The translations under genes were made by a program, and so were the position numbers. The notes beneath the pieces are model-generated. The model did no database searches. It was given only the letters and a program-made list of their open reading frames with translations, and had not been told where the DNA came from. A DNA stretch of 64,000 nucleotides from Amorphoplanes friuliensis DSM 7358 (GTDB taxonomy: Bacteria; Actinomycetota; Actinomycetes; Mycobacteriales; Micromonosporaceae), in NCBI RefSeq assembly GCF_000494755.1, contig NC_022657.1:5680001-5744000 (forward strand), in the 5' to 3' direction. Numbering within the stretch: the first letter of the stretch is position 1; each line of letters begins with the position of its first letter. Of this stretch, positions 33,749 to 42,688 are shown piece after piece.

Positions 33749-34659
33749 GTTTCGGGCGGGACGCCCAGCTGCTCCTTGAAGTGGCGGCGCAGGGTTGTCG
33801 CCGTGCCCAGGCCCGTGCGTGACGCGAGCTGTTCGATGCTCAGGTCCGTAGTTTCCAGGAGTTCCTGCGCGAGCCGCACCCGCTGCGTCAGCAGCCACCG
33901 CAGTGGACTCACTCCCGTCACCGCGTGGAAGTGCCGGGCGAGGTTGCGGGTGCTCATTCCGGCGCGGCGGGCCAGATCGGTCACGGTCAGCGGCTCGGCG
34001 ACGTGTTCGAGCGCCCACGGCAGCAGTCCGGCGAGTGCGTGGTCCGGCCCGTGCGAAACCGCCGCGGGGATGTACTGGGCCTGGCCGCCCTGCCGGTGCG
34101 GGGGCACGACCAGGCTGCGCGCGAGGGCGTTGGCCACCGCCGTACCGTGGTCGGTCCGGACGAGGTGCAGGCAGAGGTCGAGGCCGGCGGCTTTGCCCGC
34201 GGAGGTCAGCACGTCGCCGTCGTCGATGTAGAGGACGTCCGGGTCGACGCTCACCGCGGGGTAGCGGTCGCCCAGCAGCGTCGTGTGTGCCCAGTGGGTG
34301 GTGGCGCGGCGGCCGTCGAGAAGTCCGGCTTCGGCGAGCACGAAGGCGCCCGTACACAGGGACGCGATGCGGGCGCCGGCGTGGTGGGCCGCACGGACCG
34401 CGGCGACCAGGGTGGGTGGCGGGGTTTCCTCGGCGTCGCGGCAGGACGGGACGATGACCGTGTCCGCGTCGGCGAGCGCGTCGAGGCCGTGGCGGATGCC
34501 GGCCGTGAGCCAGCCGCCGACCGCCGCGCCGTCGTCGCCGCAGACGGTGAAGTCGTACCAGGGTTCCGCGAGTCCGCGGTCGACGCCGAAGACCTCGCAG
34601 GCGGCGGCCAGCTCGAACAGGGGCGTGCCGTCCGTGACGGCCAGGGCGACGGAGGGCAT
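33724..34659 (-). CDS. GlxA-family AraC-type regulator with DJ-1/PfpI domain
   Basis: A 311-residue regulator. The N-terminal DJ-1/PfpI-like domain (1-165) has FELAAACEVFGVDRGL, the nucleophile-elbow position in ASLCTGAFVLAEAGLL and the TTHW block. The C-terminal AraC domain has two HTH motifs, VTDLARRAGMSTRNLARHF and SIEQLASRTGLGTATTLRRHF, ending GVPPETYRRTF. The ATG at 34659 is chosen by family alignment. It is divergent from the saccharopine-dehydrogenase-like gene at 34731, its most likely target. The effector is unknown. Confidence 0.9.
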   Translation of the reverse strand: MPSVALAVTDGTPLFELAAACEVFGVDRGLAEPWYDFTVCGDDGAAVGGWLTAGIRHGLDALADADTVIVPSCRDAEETPPPTLVAAVRAAHHAGARIASLCTGAFVLAEAGLLDGRRATTHWAHTTLLGDRYPAVSVDPDVLYIDDGDVLTSAGKAAGLDLCLHLVRTDHGTAVANALARSLVVPPHRQGGQAQYIPAAVSHGPDHALAGLLPWALEHVAEPLTVTDLARRAGMSTRNLARHFHAVTGVSPLRWLLTQRVRLAQELLETTDLSIEQLASRTGLGTATTLRRHFKEQLGVPPETYRRTFRP

Positions 34660-34730
34660 GTCCGAAACTGTACGGGGCGTGTCGTTCCGGACGCTGGTCC
34701 CTCCGGCGGGCAGCCCCGAGGCTGGACACC

Positions 34731-35645
34731 ATGAACAAGCGGATCGCGGTCCTGGGGGCCACGGGCCACACGGGCGGTTTTGTCGTCGCCGAGCTGCGCA
34801 GCCGGGGCGTGACATCGATCCCGTGCGGCCGCGGCACCGATCTGGACGCGGCGTTCCGCGACGCCGACGCGGTGATCAACTGCGCCGGACCTTTCGCGGC
34901 CACCGCCGAGCCGGTCATCCGGGCCGCGATCCGCGCCGGGATCGCCTACCTGGACGTCACCGCGGAGCTGGAGGTCGTCGCGGACACCTTCGCCACCTTC
35001 GCCGGGACGGAGATCCCCATCGTCCCGGCGGTCGCGTTTTTCGGCGGCCTCGGCGACCTCCTGGCAACCTCAGCGATGGGCGACTGGAAGAGCGCCGATC
35101 AAGTGACCATCGCGTACGCCCTCAGCAGCTGGCGTCCCACCCCCGGTACGAGGGCCACCGGCCGCGTCTCGGCCTCGCGGCGCAACGGCCGGCGGATCGT
35201 CTTCGCAGCTCACGAGCTGCACGAGATGACGGGTGACGCACCGCGCAGCAAGTGGACCTTTGTAGAGCCCGTCGGCACGCGAGAGGTCGTCGGCGAGTTC
35301 ACGACGGCCGACAGCGCCACGATCCCGTCGCATCTCGACGTCCGGGAGATCACCACGGTCATGTCGGCCAACGCGGTCGACGACCTGCACGGCCCCGATC
35401 CGCAGGGACCGGTCGCCGTCGACGGGCTGGGGCGTTCGGCGCAGACGTTCCTGGTCGAGGTCGTCGCCCGGTCCAGCACCGAGGAACGCCGTGCAGTGGC
35501 GAGCGGCCACGACATCTACGCAATCACCGCACCGCTGGTCGTCGAGGCGGCGCTGCGCGAGCTGGCTCCGGGTGTTGCTTGCGTCGGCGCTCGTTTCGAC
35601 GCCGCTGCCTTCCTCGAGGAGCTTCCGCTCACGCCTCGCCCATGA
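34731..35645 (+). CDS. Saccharopine dehydrogenase-like NAD(P)-binding protein
   Basis: A 304-residue Rossmann-fold protein. The nucleotide-binding motif is VLGATGHTGGFVV at residues 7-19. AVINCAGPFAATAEPVIRAAIRAGIAYLDVTAE is the typical saccharopine-dehydrogenase/enoyl-reductase-like core, including the GPF motif. The C-terminal half has mixed alpha/beta structure. Related proteins reduce or isomerise diverse substrates, so no reaction is proposed. The last 17 bases overlap the convergent oxygenase gene. Confidence 0.85.
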   Translation: MNKRIAVLGATGHTGGFVVAELRSRGVTSIPCGRGTDLDAAFRDADAVINCAGPFAATAEPVIRAAIRAGIAYLDVTAELEVVADTFATFAGTEIPIVPAVAFFGGLGDLLATSAMGDWKSADQVTIAYALSSWRPTPGTRATGRVSASRRNGRRIVFAAHELHEMTGDAPRSKWTFVEPVGTREVVGEFTTADSATIPSHLDVREITTVMSANAVDDLHGPDPQGPVAVDGLGRSAQTFLVEVVARSSTEERRAVASGHDIYAITAPLVVEAALRELAPGVACVGARFDAAAFLEELPLTPRP

Positions 35646-36444
35646 CCAGGCCCTCGATGGTGTGCTTCTGGGTGATCGGCGTGAGCTTGTCGACGATCGG
35701 GCAGTGCAGGTGCTGCTTGACCTGCTCGGGCAGCGTCTCCCAGAAGCCGTGGGTCACGGCCGTGTCGTGCCGCTCGCCGTTGATCCCACCGGGCGCGTCC
35801 ACACCGAGAACGAGCACGGGCCGCGACTTCTGCGAGTAGTTGCGGGTGCCCCGGTGGATGGTCAGCGCCGACCGGGCGGAGATGTCGCCGCGCTTGGGGT
35901 ACTTGCGGACCGCCCGCTCCTCGTAGCGAGGATAGAACGGCTTCGGCGGGAACATGCCGTGCCCGAAGGCCGGCTCGTCGTCGAACTGCGTGCCCGGAGC
36001 GATCTCGAACGGTCCCATGTCCTCCTCGGTGTCGACGCCGGTCAGGTTGAACGCGAGCGAGTCGAGCCGCCGCTCCGACCGCGTGATCTCCGGCATCGGG
36101 AAGTCGCGGTGCCAGGGCTGGTTGATCGCGCCGGCGAGCGGCACGTCAAAACCCAGTTCCACGATCTCGTACGCAGGACCCAGAACCGCCTCGCACACCG
36201 CCGTCACCCACGGATGAGTGACCAGGTCGACGAACCCGCGCAACTGCTCGGGGTGGATCTCGACGTAGTAGCGGTGCGGTCCACGGCCGACCGCCCCGTC
36301 CGGACGGGCGAGCGCCTCGGCAAAGGCGGTCTCCATGTCCTCGCGGAGTGCATCGGCCCACTCGACGCTGAAAGCGCCCTTGCAGGCGGTGATGCCCTGG
36401 TCGTAGATCTCGTCCCTGGCCCGGGTGGCGTCAACAGGTGTCAT
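35629..36444 (-). CDS. Phytanoyl-CoA dioxygenase (PhyH)-family oxygenase
   Basis: A 271-residue Fe(II)/2-oxoglutarate-dependent oxygenase. The facial-triad region appears as INQPWHRDFPMP (His and Asp), and the distal His with its Arg as ALTIHRGTRNYSQKSRP. The middle shows LTGVDTEEDMGPFEIAPGTQF, typical of PhyH. The start at 36444 is chosen because upstream sequence is operator DNA. It is divergent from a LacI regulator across a double inverted repeat, so the substrate may be a sugar-linked or secondary metabolite, but none can be named. Confidence 0.88.
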   Translation of the reverse strand: MTPVDATRARDEIYDQGITACKGAFSVEWADALREDMETAFAEALARPDGAVGRGPHRYYVEIHPEQLRGFVDLVTHPWVTAVCEAVLGPAYEIVELGFDVPLAGAINQPWHRDFPMPEITRSERRLDSLAFNLTGVDTEEDMGPFEIAPGTQFDDEPAFGHGMFPPKPFYPRYEERAVRKYPKRGDISARSALTIHRGTRNYSQKSRPVLVLGVDAPGGINGERHDTAVTHGFWETLPEQVKQHLHCPIVDKLTPITQKHTIEGLVMGEA

Positions 36445-36454
36445 GCCCTCATAA

Positions 36455-36480
36455 TTGCAACGTGGCATGCAACGTTGCAA
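36455..36480. promoter_or_regulatory. LacI-type operator in the divergent promoter
   Basis: TTGCAACGT (36455-36463) and ACGTTGCAA (36472-36480) are perfect 9-bp inverted arms separated by 8 bases. Inside is a second perfect palindrome, TGCAACGTTGCA (36468-36479). It lies in the 52-bp gap between the oxygenase and LacI genes and would control both. Confidence 0.75.
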
Positions 36481-36496
36481 GTGGAAGTTTTCGCGG

Positions 36497-37492
36497 ATGA
36501 GCGCAGGCCTGCGTGAGGTCGCCGCCCGCGCCGGGGTGTCGGTGCGCACGGTGTCGAACGTCGTGAGCGGCTTCGCCCTGGTCGCCCCGGAGACCCGGGC
36601 GCGGGTGCAGCGCGCCATCGACGAACTGCAGTACAGACCCAACGCCGCCGCCCGCCACCTGCGCGGCGGCCGGTCCGGGCTCGTCGCGCTGGCCATCCCC
36701 GAGATCGCCTCGCCCTACTTCGGCGAGCTGGCCGGCCTGCTCGTCCGCGAGGCGGAGCAGCACGGCTGGATGCTGCTCGTCCAGCAGACCGACGGCGACC
36801 CGGACCAGGAACGCCGCCTCCTCGAAGGGGTCCGCGGCCAGGTCATCGACGGCCTGATCCTCAGCCCGTGGGCACTGTCCCCCGAGGACCTGCGCCGCGG
36901 CCCTGGTGGTGTGCCCCTGGTGCTGCTGGGTGAGCAGGACGCCGACGGGCTGCTCGACCACGTCGCCGTCGACAGCGTGGCGGCCGCGTACGAGGCCACC
37001 ACCCACCTGATCGGTATCGGCCGCCGGCGCATCGCCGCGATCGGCCTGCAACCCCACCTGGAGAACGGCACCGCCGCCCGCCGCCTCGACGGATACCGCC
37101 AGGCGCTGCACGCCGCCGGCCTCGAACCCGACCCGGCGCTCGAAGTCCCGGTGCAACGTCTGCACCGCGCGGACGGTGCCGCGGGGCTACGCAGCCTGCT
37201 CGACGCGGACGCCTCGTTCGACGCCGTCTTCTGCTTCAGCGACCAGCTCGCGCTGGGCGCGATGCAGGCCGCACAGCAGCACGGCCTGCGCATCCCGGCC
37301 GACCTGGCCGTCGTCGGCTTCGACGACGTGGAGGACGGCCTCTACGCCACCCCGTCGCTGACCACCGTTTCCCCCGACAAGGCAGCCATCGCCCGCGAGG
37401 CGCTCACCTGCCTCGCCGACCGCACGCCGGACAAACCACCCCGCCGCATCGTCGCCGCCCACCGCCTGGTGATCCGGGACAGCGCGCCTTAG
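36497..37492 (+). CDS. LacI-family transcriptional regulator
   Basis: A 331-residue repressor. The N-terminal HTH is LREVAARAGVSVRTVSNVVSG, followed by the hinge helix with RPNAAARHLRGGRS. The periplasmic-binding-like core starts LVALAIPEIASPYFGELA, with FDAVFCFSDQLALGAM and LAVVGFDDVEDG later, all classic LacI features. The ATG at 36497 is just after the palindromic operator. It most likely controls the divergent dioxygenase; whether it also binds the AGCGCT sites elsewhere is open, and its own operator looks different. Its end abuts the HEAT-like gene. Confidence 0.92.
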   Translation: MSAGLREVAARAGVSVRTVSNVVSGFALVAPETRARVQRAIDELQYRPNAAARHLRGGRSGLVALAIPEIASPYFGELAGLLVREAEQHGWMLLVQQTDGDPDQERRLLEGVRGQVIDGLILSPWALSPEDLRRGPGGVPLVLLGEQDADGLLDHVAVDSVAAAYEATTHLIGIGRRRIAAIGLQPHLENGTAARRLDGYRQALHAAGLEPDPALEVPVQRLHRADGAAGLRSLLDADASFDAVFCFSDQLALGAMQAAQQHGLRIPADLAVVGFDDVEDGLYATPSLTTVSPDKAAIAREALTCLADRTPDKPPRRIVAAHRLVIRDSAP

Positions 37493-37821
37493 CCCGGCGG
37501 GTTGTTCTGTCTGTCCCGCCAGAGCAGTGTGCGCGCCTCCTTGGTGTCGAGGGCTTCGAGGCCGTGGCGGGCCCAGCGGCGCATCGTCTCGTCCTCGCTG
37601 GTCAGCTCGGCGGCGAGCACGTCGAACGCCTTCGGCGAGCGGGCGTCGCCGAGCAGCATCAGCAGAGAGAGGCGGGCCGGGCCACGCTCCCGGTCGTACT
37701 CGGCCAGCAGGTCGTCGACGAGTTCGCGCGCGTGACGGCTGATCGCGAAGTAGCCGTCGTCGGACGTGCCGGGATCGCGGCTGTGGAGGAGCCGCAACCA
37801 GCGCTCGAACTCGCGGGCCAT
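37489..37821 (-). CDS. Small HEAT-repeat-like protein downstream of helY
   Basis: A 110-residue helical protein whose second half reads like a HEAT-type repeat: SPKAFDVLAAELTSEDETMRRWARHGLEAL. The start codon overlaps the helY stop by one base (TGATG), so it is translated with the helicase. No transmembrane helix or catalytic motif is visible. A helicase-associated adaptor is possible but is only positional inference. Confidence 0.75.
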   Translation of the reverse strand: MAREFERWLRLLHSRDPGTSDDGYFAISRHARELVDDLLAEYDRERGPARLSLLMLLGDARSPKAFDVLAAELTSEDETMRRWARHGLEALDTKEARTLLWRDRQNNPPG

Positions 37822-40622
37822 CAGAGTGCCGTCTGGTAGGCCAGCACTCCCCGGTTGATCGCGGTGATCGCCTTGCGCGCGGTGTCGCGGACACCCTGCG
37901 AGGCCGACGACGCGTCCTTGAGCTGGGCCAGCAGGTCCAGCACCTGGCGCGCCCAGCGGACGAAGTCGCCCGCCGGCATGTCGGACTCGTAGTTGTGCCC
38001 GCTCGCCAGCACCTTGGCCAGCGGCTCACCGCGGGCCCACCGGTACATCGGCCAGACGAACCCCGGATCGGGCTCCCGGGTCAGCGACAGGCCGTGCGCG
38101 GCCTCGTCGGACTCGATCTCGGCCCACAGCTTGTGACAGTCGTCGACAGCGACCGTCGTTGCGCCCTTGGGCACCGACGCCCGCTCGTCGCCCTCGCGGC
38201 GCGACTCGTAGAGCACCATGGACACCGCACCCGCGAGCTCCTCGGGGGCCAGGCCCTCCCAGACACCGCGGCGCAGGCACTCGGCGACCAGCAGGTCGGC
38301 CTCCGTCCAGATGCGGCCGAGCATCCGCCCGGAGTCGGTCACCTCGCCGTCGGCGGTGAGGTAACCCCGGCCGGCGAGCACCGCGCAGACCTGGTCGAAG
38401 GTGCGGGCCAGCGACCCCGTCCGCCCGGAGACCTTGTCGCGCAGGGCGTCGGTGTCGCGGGCGAGGCGGTGGCGGCGCTCGGCGAACCGGGCGTGCTCCT
38501 CCCGGTCGGGACAGGCGTGGCACGGGTGCTGGCGCAGCTGCACCTTGAGCAGCGCGATCTCGGCGTCCTCGCCGGGGGCGGCACCCTTGTTACGGCCGCG
38601 ACGGCCGGAGCCGCCGGTGTGCCGGTCGAGGCCGGTGGCGCTGACCATGGCGGCCAGGTCGCGGCGGGCCGCGGGCGAGCGGTGGTTGAAGTGTTTCGGC
38701 ACCCGGATGCGCTCGAGGACGTCGACCGCACCGGGGAAGTCGGCCGGGCTGACCCGGCCCGCCCAGCGGTCCTGGGTGAGCACCAGCGGGCGTGGCTCAC
38801 CGAAACCGCCGTTGACGGGCTCCAGGACCACGGCCAGACCCGCGCGGCGGCCCTGGGGCACCCGGATGACGTCACCGACGCGGAGCTTCTCCAGTGAGGA
38901 CACCGCGGCCGCACGGCGCTGCGTGACACCCTGCCGGGCGATGGCCCGCTCGCGGTCGGCGATGGCGATGCGGATGCCGAAGTATTCGTCGAAGTCGCCG
39001 TGGTGGCAGGCGCCCTCGTCGCCGTACGTCCGCATGGTCTCGAGGTTGCGCTGCACCTGCCGGGCCAGGCCGACCACCGAGCGGTCGGCCTGGAACTGCG
39101 CGAACGACGACTCCAGCAGGTCGCGGGCCTTGTCGGCGCCGACGGTCCCGACCAGGTTGACCGCCATGTTGTAGGACGGGCGGAAGCTCGACCGCAGCGG
39201 ATAGGTGCGGGTCGAGGCGAGACCGGCCACGTGCCGCGGGTCGACCTCGGGGCTCCACAGCACGACCGCGTGACCCTCGATGTCGATGCCCCGGCGACCG
39301 GCGCGCCCGGTCAGCTGGGTGTACTCCCCCGGGGTGAGGTCGACGTGCGCTTCACCGTTGAACTTCACCAGGCGCTCGAGCACCACGCACCGCGCGGGCA
39401 TGTTGATGCCCAGCGCGAGGGTCTCGGTCGCGAAGACGGCCTTGACCAGGCCGCGGACAAAACACTCCTCGACGGCTTCCTTGAAGGCGGGCAGCATGCC
39501 GGCGTGGTGGGCGGCGACGCCGCGCTCCAGCCCGTCGAGCCACTCCCAGTAACCCAGCACCGACAGGTCCTCGGACGGGATGCTCGCGACCTTGGCCTGC
39601 GCGATGCGGCGGATCTCGGCGCGCTCGTCGGCGTTGGTGAGCCGCAGCCCGCCGGCCAGGCACTGCTGCACGGCCGCGTCACAACCCGCCCGGCTGAAGA
39701 TGAACAGGATCGCGGGCAGGAGGTTGGCCCGGTCGAGCCGGTCGACAACCTCGGCCCGCGGCGGCGGCTGCCAGCGGCGCGTGCGCCCGCCGCGGCCCTG
39801 CCAGCCCGGCCCGGACGTCCGGTCGGTCAGCTCGAGCCGACGCAGCATCTCGCGGGTGTATCGCAGCAGCTCCGGGTGCACGTCGTGCTTGCGGGCCGCG
39901 TCGGCGTCGTGGAACAGGTCGAACATCCGCTTGCCGACCAGCATGTGCTGCCACAGCGGGACCGGCCGGTGCTCGCTGACCACGACCTCGGTCTGACCGC
40001 GGACGGTCACGAGCCAGTCGGCGAACTCCTCGTAGTTGCTGACCGTGGCCGACAGCGAGACCAGCGTCACGGACGCCGGGAGGTGGATGATGACCTCCTC
40101 CCAGACCGCGCCGCGGAAGCGGTCGGCGAGGTAGTGCACCTCGTCCATCACGACGTAGGCCAGGCCCTGGAGACTGGCCGAGCCGGAGTAGAGCATGTTG
40201 CGCAGCACCTCGGTGGTCATGACCACCACGGGTGCGTCGCCGTTGATGACGTTGTCGCCGGTGAGCAGACCGACCTGCTCGGCGCCGTAGCGCTCCACCA
40301 GGTCGTGGTATTTCTGGTTGGACAGGGCCTTGATCGGCGTGGTGTAGAAACACTTGCGGCGGATGCCGGAGCCGTCGGCCCGCAGCGCGAGGTGCACCGC
40401 GAACTCACCCACCACCGTCTTGCCGGCGCCGGTGGGCGCACAGACCAGCACCCCGCTGCCGCGCTCGAGGGCCTCGCAGGACTGCCGCTGGAAATCGTCG
40501 AGGTCGAACCCGACGTCGAGCATGAAGTCCTCGAGCGCCGGGAACTCGGCCACGCGGGCCGCCCGGCGCCTCGAAGCCGCAAACCGCTCGGCGGGGCTGA
40601 CATCGTCGGCGGGGCTTGTCAT
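37821..40622 (-). CDS. helY: HelY-type superfamily 2 RNA/DNA helicase (Ski2/Mtr4-like)
   Basis: A 933-residue helicase. Motif I is CAPTGAGKTVVGEFA, motif II is VVMDEVHYLADRFRG (DEVH), motif III is VSLSATVSN, and motif VI is QLTGRAGRRGID. The C-terminal half carries the Ski2/Mtr4-like domains, with a putative Cys cluster at HPCHACPDREEH. It matches HelY, which sits next to tatC in mycobacteria as here. The ATG at 40622 lies seven bases after a TAGCCT -10 element, so translation is probably leaderless. It may act in RNA turnover, but its role is not firmly established. Confidence 0.92.
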   Translation of the reverse strand: MTSPADDVSPAERFAASRRRAARVAEFPALEDFMLDVGFDLDDFQRQSCEALERGSGVLVCAPTGAGKTVVGEFAVHLALRADGSGIRRKCFYTTPIKALSNQKYHDLVERYGAEQVGLLTGDNVINGDAPVVVMTTEVLRNMLYSGSASLQGLAYVVMDEVHYLADRFRGAVWEEVIIHLPASVTLVSLSATVSNYEEFADWLVTVRGQTEVVVSEHRPVPLWQHMLVGKRMFDLFHDADAARKHDVHPELLRYTREMLRRLELTDRTSGPGWQGRGGRTRRWQPPPRAEVVDRLDRANLLPAILFIFSRAGCDAAVQQCLAGGLRLTNADERAEIRRIAQAKVASIPSEDLSVLGYWEWLDGLERGVAAHHAGMLPAFKEAVEECFVRGLVKAVFATETLALGINMPARCVVLERLVKFNGEAHVDLTPGEYTQLTGRAGRRGIDIEGHAVVLWSPEVDPRHVAGLASTRTYPLRSSFRPSYNMAVNLVGTVGADKARDLLESSFAQFQADRSVVGLARQVQRNLETMRTYGDEGACHHGDFDEYFGIRIAIADRERAIARQGVTQRRAAAVSSLEKLRVGDVIRVPQGRRAGLAVVLEPVNGGFGEPRPLVLTQDRWAGRVSPADFPGAVDVLERIRVPKHFNHRSPAARRDLAAMVSATGLDRHTGGSGRRGRNKGAAPGEDAEIALLKVQLRQHPCHACPDREEHARFAERRHRLARDTDALRDKVSGRTGSLARTFDQVCAVLAGRGYLTADGEVTDSGRMLGRIWTEADLLVAECLRRGVWEGLAPEELAGAVSMVLYESRREGDERASVPKGATTVAVDDCHKLWAEIESDEAAHGLSLTREPDPGFVWPMYRWARGEPLAKVLASGHNYESDMPAGDFVRWARQVLDLLAQLKDASSASQGVRDTARKAITAINRGVLAYQTAL

Positions 40623-40720
40623 GAACACCAGGCTAGTGCGTACCTGTGACACAACGAAGGTCATGGCTTGCCGGGCGGTTGCCGACAGTTCCGTCACAGG
40701 CGCTAGGTATGGTGCACGGC

Positions 40721-41455
40721 GTGCCGGATGCCGCCGATTCGACTGCCTACCCGTCGCGCCGACAGGTCGACGCCGTGCTCTTCGATTTCCACGGCACGCT
40801 CGCCCAGGTCGAGGAGCCCGTGGCCTGGGTGATCGCCGCCGCGGCCGCCTGCGGGCGCGAGCTGGAGCGGGGCAAGGCCACGATCCTGGCCGATCGCCTG
40901 GTCACCGCCGGCCGGGCCGGCGGACCCCTGCCCTACCGCGTCCCGCTGCACCTGGCCGAGCACTGGGCCGACCGTGACCTGTACGAACACAGTCACCGCG
41001 CCGCCTACACGGGCCTGGCGGAAACGGTGAACACCGACGTCGAAGGTCTGGCGGACGCCCTCTACGACCGGCTACTGGGCGCCGACGGCTGGCTCCCGTA
41101 CGCCGATACCGAGGCCACCCTGCGCACCCTGCACGACGCGGGCATCAAGGTGGCGGTGGTCAGCAACATCGGCTTCGACATCCGCCCGCACTTCGCCGCC
41201 TGGGGCCTCGACGGCCTGGTCGACGCGTTTGCGCTGTCCTACGAGGTCGGCCGCACCAAACCCGACCCGGCGATCTTCCTGCGCGCCTGCGGCATGCTCG
41301 GCGCCGACCCGGAGCGCACGCTGATGGTCGGCGACAGCGCCGCCGACGCCGGTGCGGTGCAGGCGGGCTGCGCGGCGCTGGTCCTGCCGGCCGCCGAAGC
41401 CGGGCGGCACAACGGCCTGGGCGCCACCCTCGCGCTGGCGGGCTGCCTGGTCTAG
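40721..41455 (+). CDS. HAD-superfamily hydrolase
   Basis: A 244-residue haloacid-dehalogenase-type phosphatase. Motif I is VLFDFHGTLAQ, with the first Asp as nucleophile but His where the second Asp usually is. Motif II is VAVVSNIGFD, motif III the Lys in GRTKPDPAIF, and motif IV LMVGDSAADAGA. DFHGT in place of DxDGT is a common variant. The GTG at 40721 is chosen because a TAGGTA -10-like element overlaps the alternative ATG at 40709. It is divergent from helY. Substrate unknown. Confidence 0.85.
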   Translation: MPDAADSTAYPSRRQVDAVLFDFHGTLAQVEEPVAWVIAAAAACGRELERGKATILADRLVTAGRAGGPLPYRVPLHLAEHWADRDLYEHSHRAAYTGLAETVNTDVEGLADALYDRLLGADGWLPYADTEATLRTLHDAGIKVAVVSNIGFDIRPHFAAWGLDGLVDAFALSYEVGRTKPDPAIFLRACGMLGADPERTLMVGDSAADAGAVQAGCAALVLPAAEAGRHNGLGATLALAGCLV

Positions 41456-41465
41456 AGGGCTGGGT

Positions 41466-41663
41466 CTAGAGGTACGTGTCCACGAGTGTGCCGAGCGTGC
41501 TCGACACACTGCGGATCGGCTCCTGCTCGTCGGCGAGTGCGACATGGTCGGCGATCGTCGGAGCAGCCTCGGTCTCCCGCGCCTTCGCAGCGTTCGCGGA
41601 CGCGTCGGCCGACGCGAGGGTCGCGGTGGACACGGTGCCCGAGCTCAGCGATCCGATCGACAT
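41466..41663 (-). CDS. Small protein resembling YjfB-type putative motility proteins
   Basis: A 65-residue polar, Ala/Ser-rich protein with an excellent GGGGAGG ribosome site five bases before the ATG at 41663. It starts MSIGSLSSGTVSTA and ends SVSSTLGTLVDTYL. The short helical body and the ending are reminiscent of YjfB-family putative motility proteins, which begin like MDIxxLS and end near SVxxxLGxxID. The similarity is by eye only. There is no signal peptide or transmembrane helix. It lies 101 bp downstream of the lipid kinase gene on the same strand. Confidence 0.6.
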   Translation of the reverse strand: MSIGSLSSGTVSTATLASADASANAAKARETEAAPTIADHVALADEQEPIRSVSSTLGTLVDTYL

Positions 41664-41764
41664 GCTGCCTCCCCGATGATCTGCGGCTTCACCGGTCACT
41701 TCGGCCCGCTCCGACCGGCGCTGACCCCGGGGCGCCCACCGCAACCGGACCGCACCCGCACGGC

Positions 41765-42664
41765 TCATCGCAGCAGCCGCAGAGCCCCGGGCACGCAGGA
41801 CACGACAAGATCCAGGGGCGCGATCCGCTCGCCATCGGCGTACGCGATGATGTCCTGGGAAGTGATTTTGATCTCTCTGGCCCGGTAACTGGTCACGGCC
41901 GGATCGGTCACGTGGGTGCCGCGGCGCAGGCGTGGCTTGAGCCGGGCGATCGCGCCGCGCCCCAGCGGACCGGCGATCACGACGTCGAGCAGGCCGTCGG
42001 AGGGGTCGGCGTCCGGGCAGATGAGCATGCCGCCGCCGTAACTGCGGCAGTTGCCGATCGCCACGATCACCCCGGTGAAGCTGCGGTCGGCACCGTCGAG
42101 GATCAGCGAGTACCGGCGGGGCCGGAGCCGCGTCAGCTCCAGCGCGATGGCCAGGTCGTAGCGGCGCGGGCCGCGCGGCCAGCGCATCCGGTTGGCGCGC
42201 TCGTTGACGATCGCGTCGAAACCGGCGGCCAGGACCGCCCCGAACCACCGCACGTCACCCTGCGCGGTTGTCACCCGGGCCAGATCGATCGGGGTGGCCC
42301 GCCCCTCGCGGACAGCCGCGGCAATCGCCTCCGCAGCCTTCAGCGGATCCCCCGGTACGCCGGTGCCGGCCGCGAAGTCGTTGCCCGTCCCGGCGGGGAC
42401 CACCCCGAAGCCGACCTGCGTGCCCGCCACCGCCTGCATCGCGCGGTGCAGGGTGCCGTCGCCACCCACGGCCACCAGGGCACCGATGCCCTCGGCGACA
42501 GCCCGGTGGCAGGCCTTCTCGGCCTCCTCGGCGGTGGCCGCGCTCAGCATCCGCACCGCCCGCCCGGAGGACGCGAGCCGGTCGACCACCCCGGGAAGCA
42601 GACCGCGGTGCCGGCCACGCCCCGCACGAGGGTTGGCCAGCACCGCGATGTCGTTGCTCGTCAC
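41765..42664 (-). CDS. Diacylglycerol/lipid kinase-family protein
   Basis: A 299-residue lipid kinase of the DagK/YegS/BmrU type. The nucleotide-binding motif is VAVGGDGTLHRAM, preceded by ANPRAGRGR, and FGVVPAGTGNDFA follows, all diagnostic. The C-terminal beta domain holds SYGGGMLICPDADPSDGLLDVVI. It phosphorylates diacylglycerol or a related lipid at the inner face of the membrane. It lies just downstream of tatC in the same direction, as is seen in related actinomycetes. Confidence 0.9.
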   Translation of the reverse strand: MTSNDIAVLANPRAGRGRHRGLLPGVVDRLASSGRAVRMLSAATAEEAEKACHRAVAEGIGALVAVGGDGTLHRAMQAVAGTQVGFGVVPAGTGNDFAAGTGVPGDPLKAAEAIAAAVREGRATPIDLARVTTAQGDVRWFGAVLAAGFDAIVNERANRMRWPRGPRRYDLAIALELTRLRPRRYSLILDGADRSFTGVIVAIGNCRSYGGGMLICPDADPSDGLLDVVIAGPLGRGAIARLKPRLRRGTHVTDPAVTSYRAREIKITSQDIIAYADGERIAPLDLVVSCVPGALRLLR

Positions 42665-42688
42665 AGCCGGAGGTTACCGGCCGGCGTG

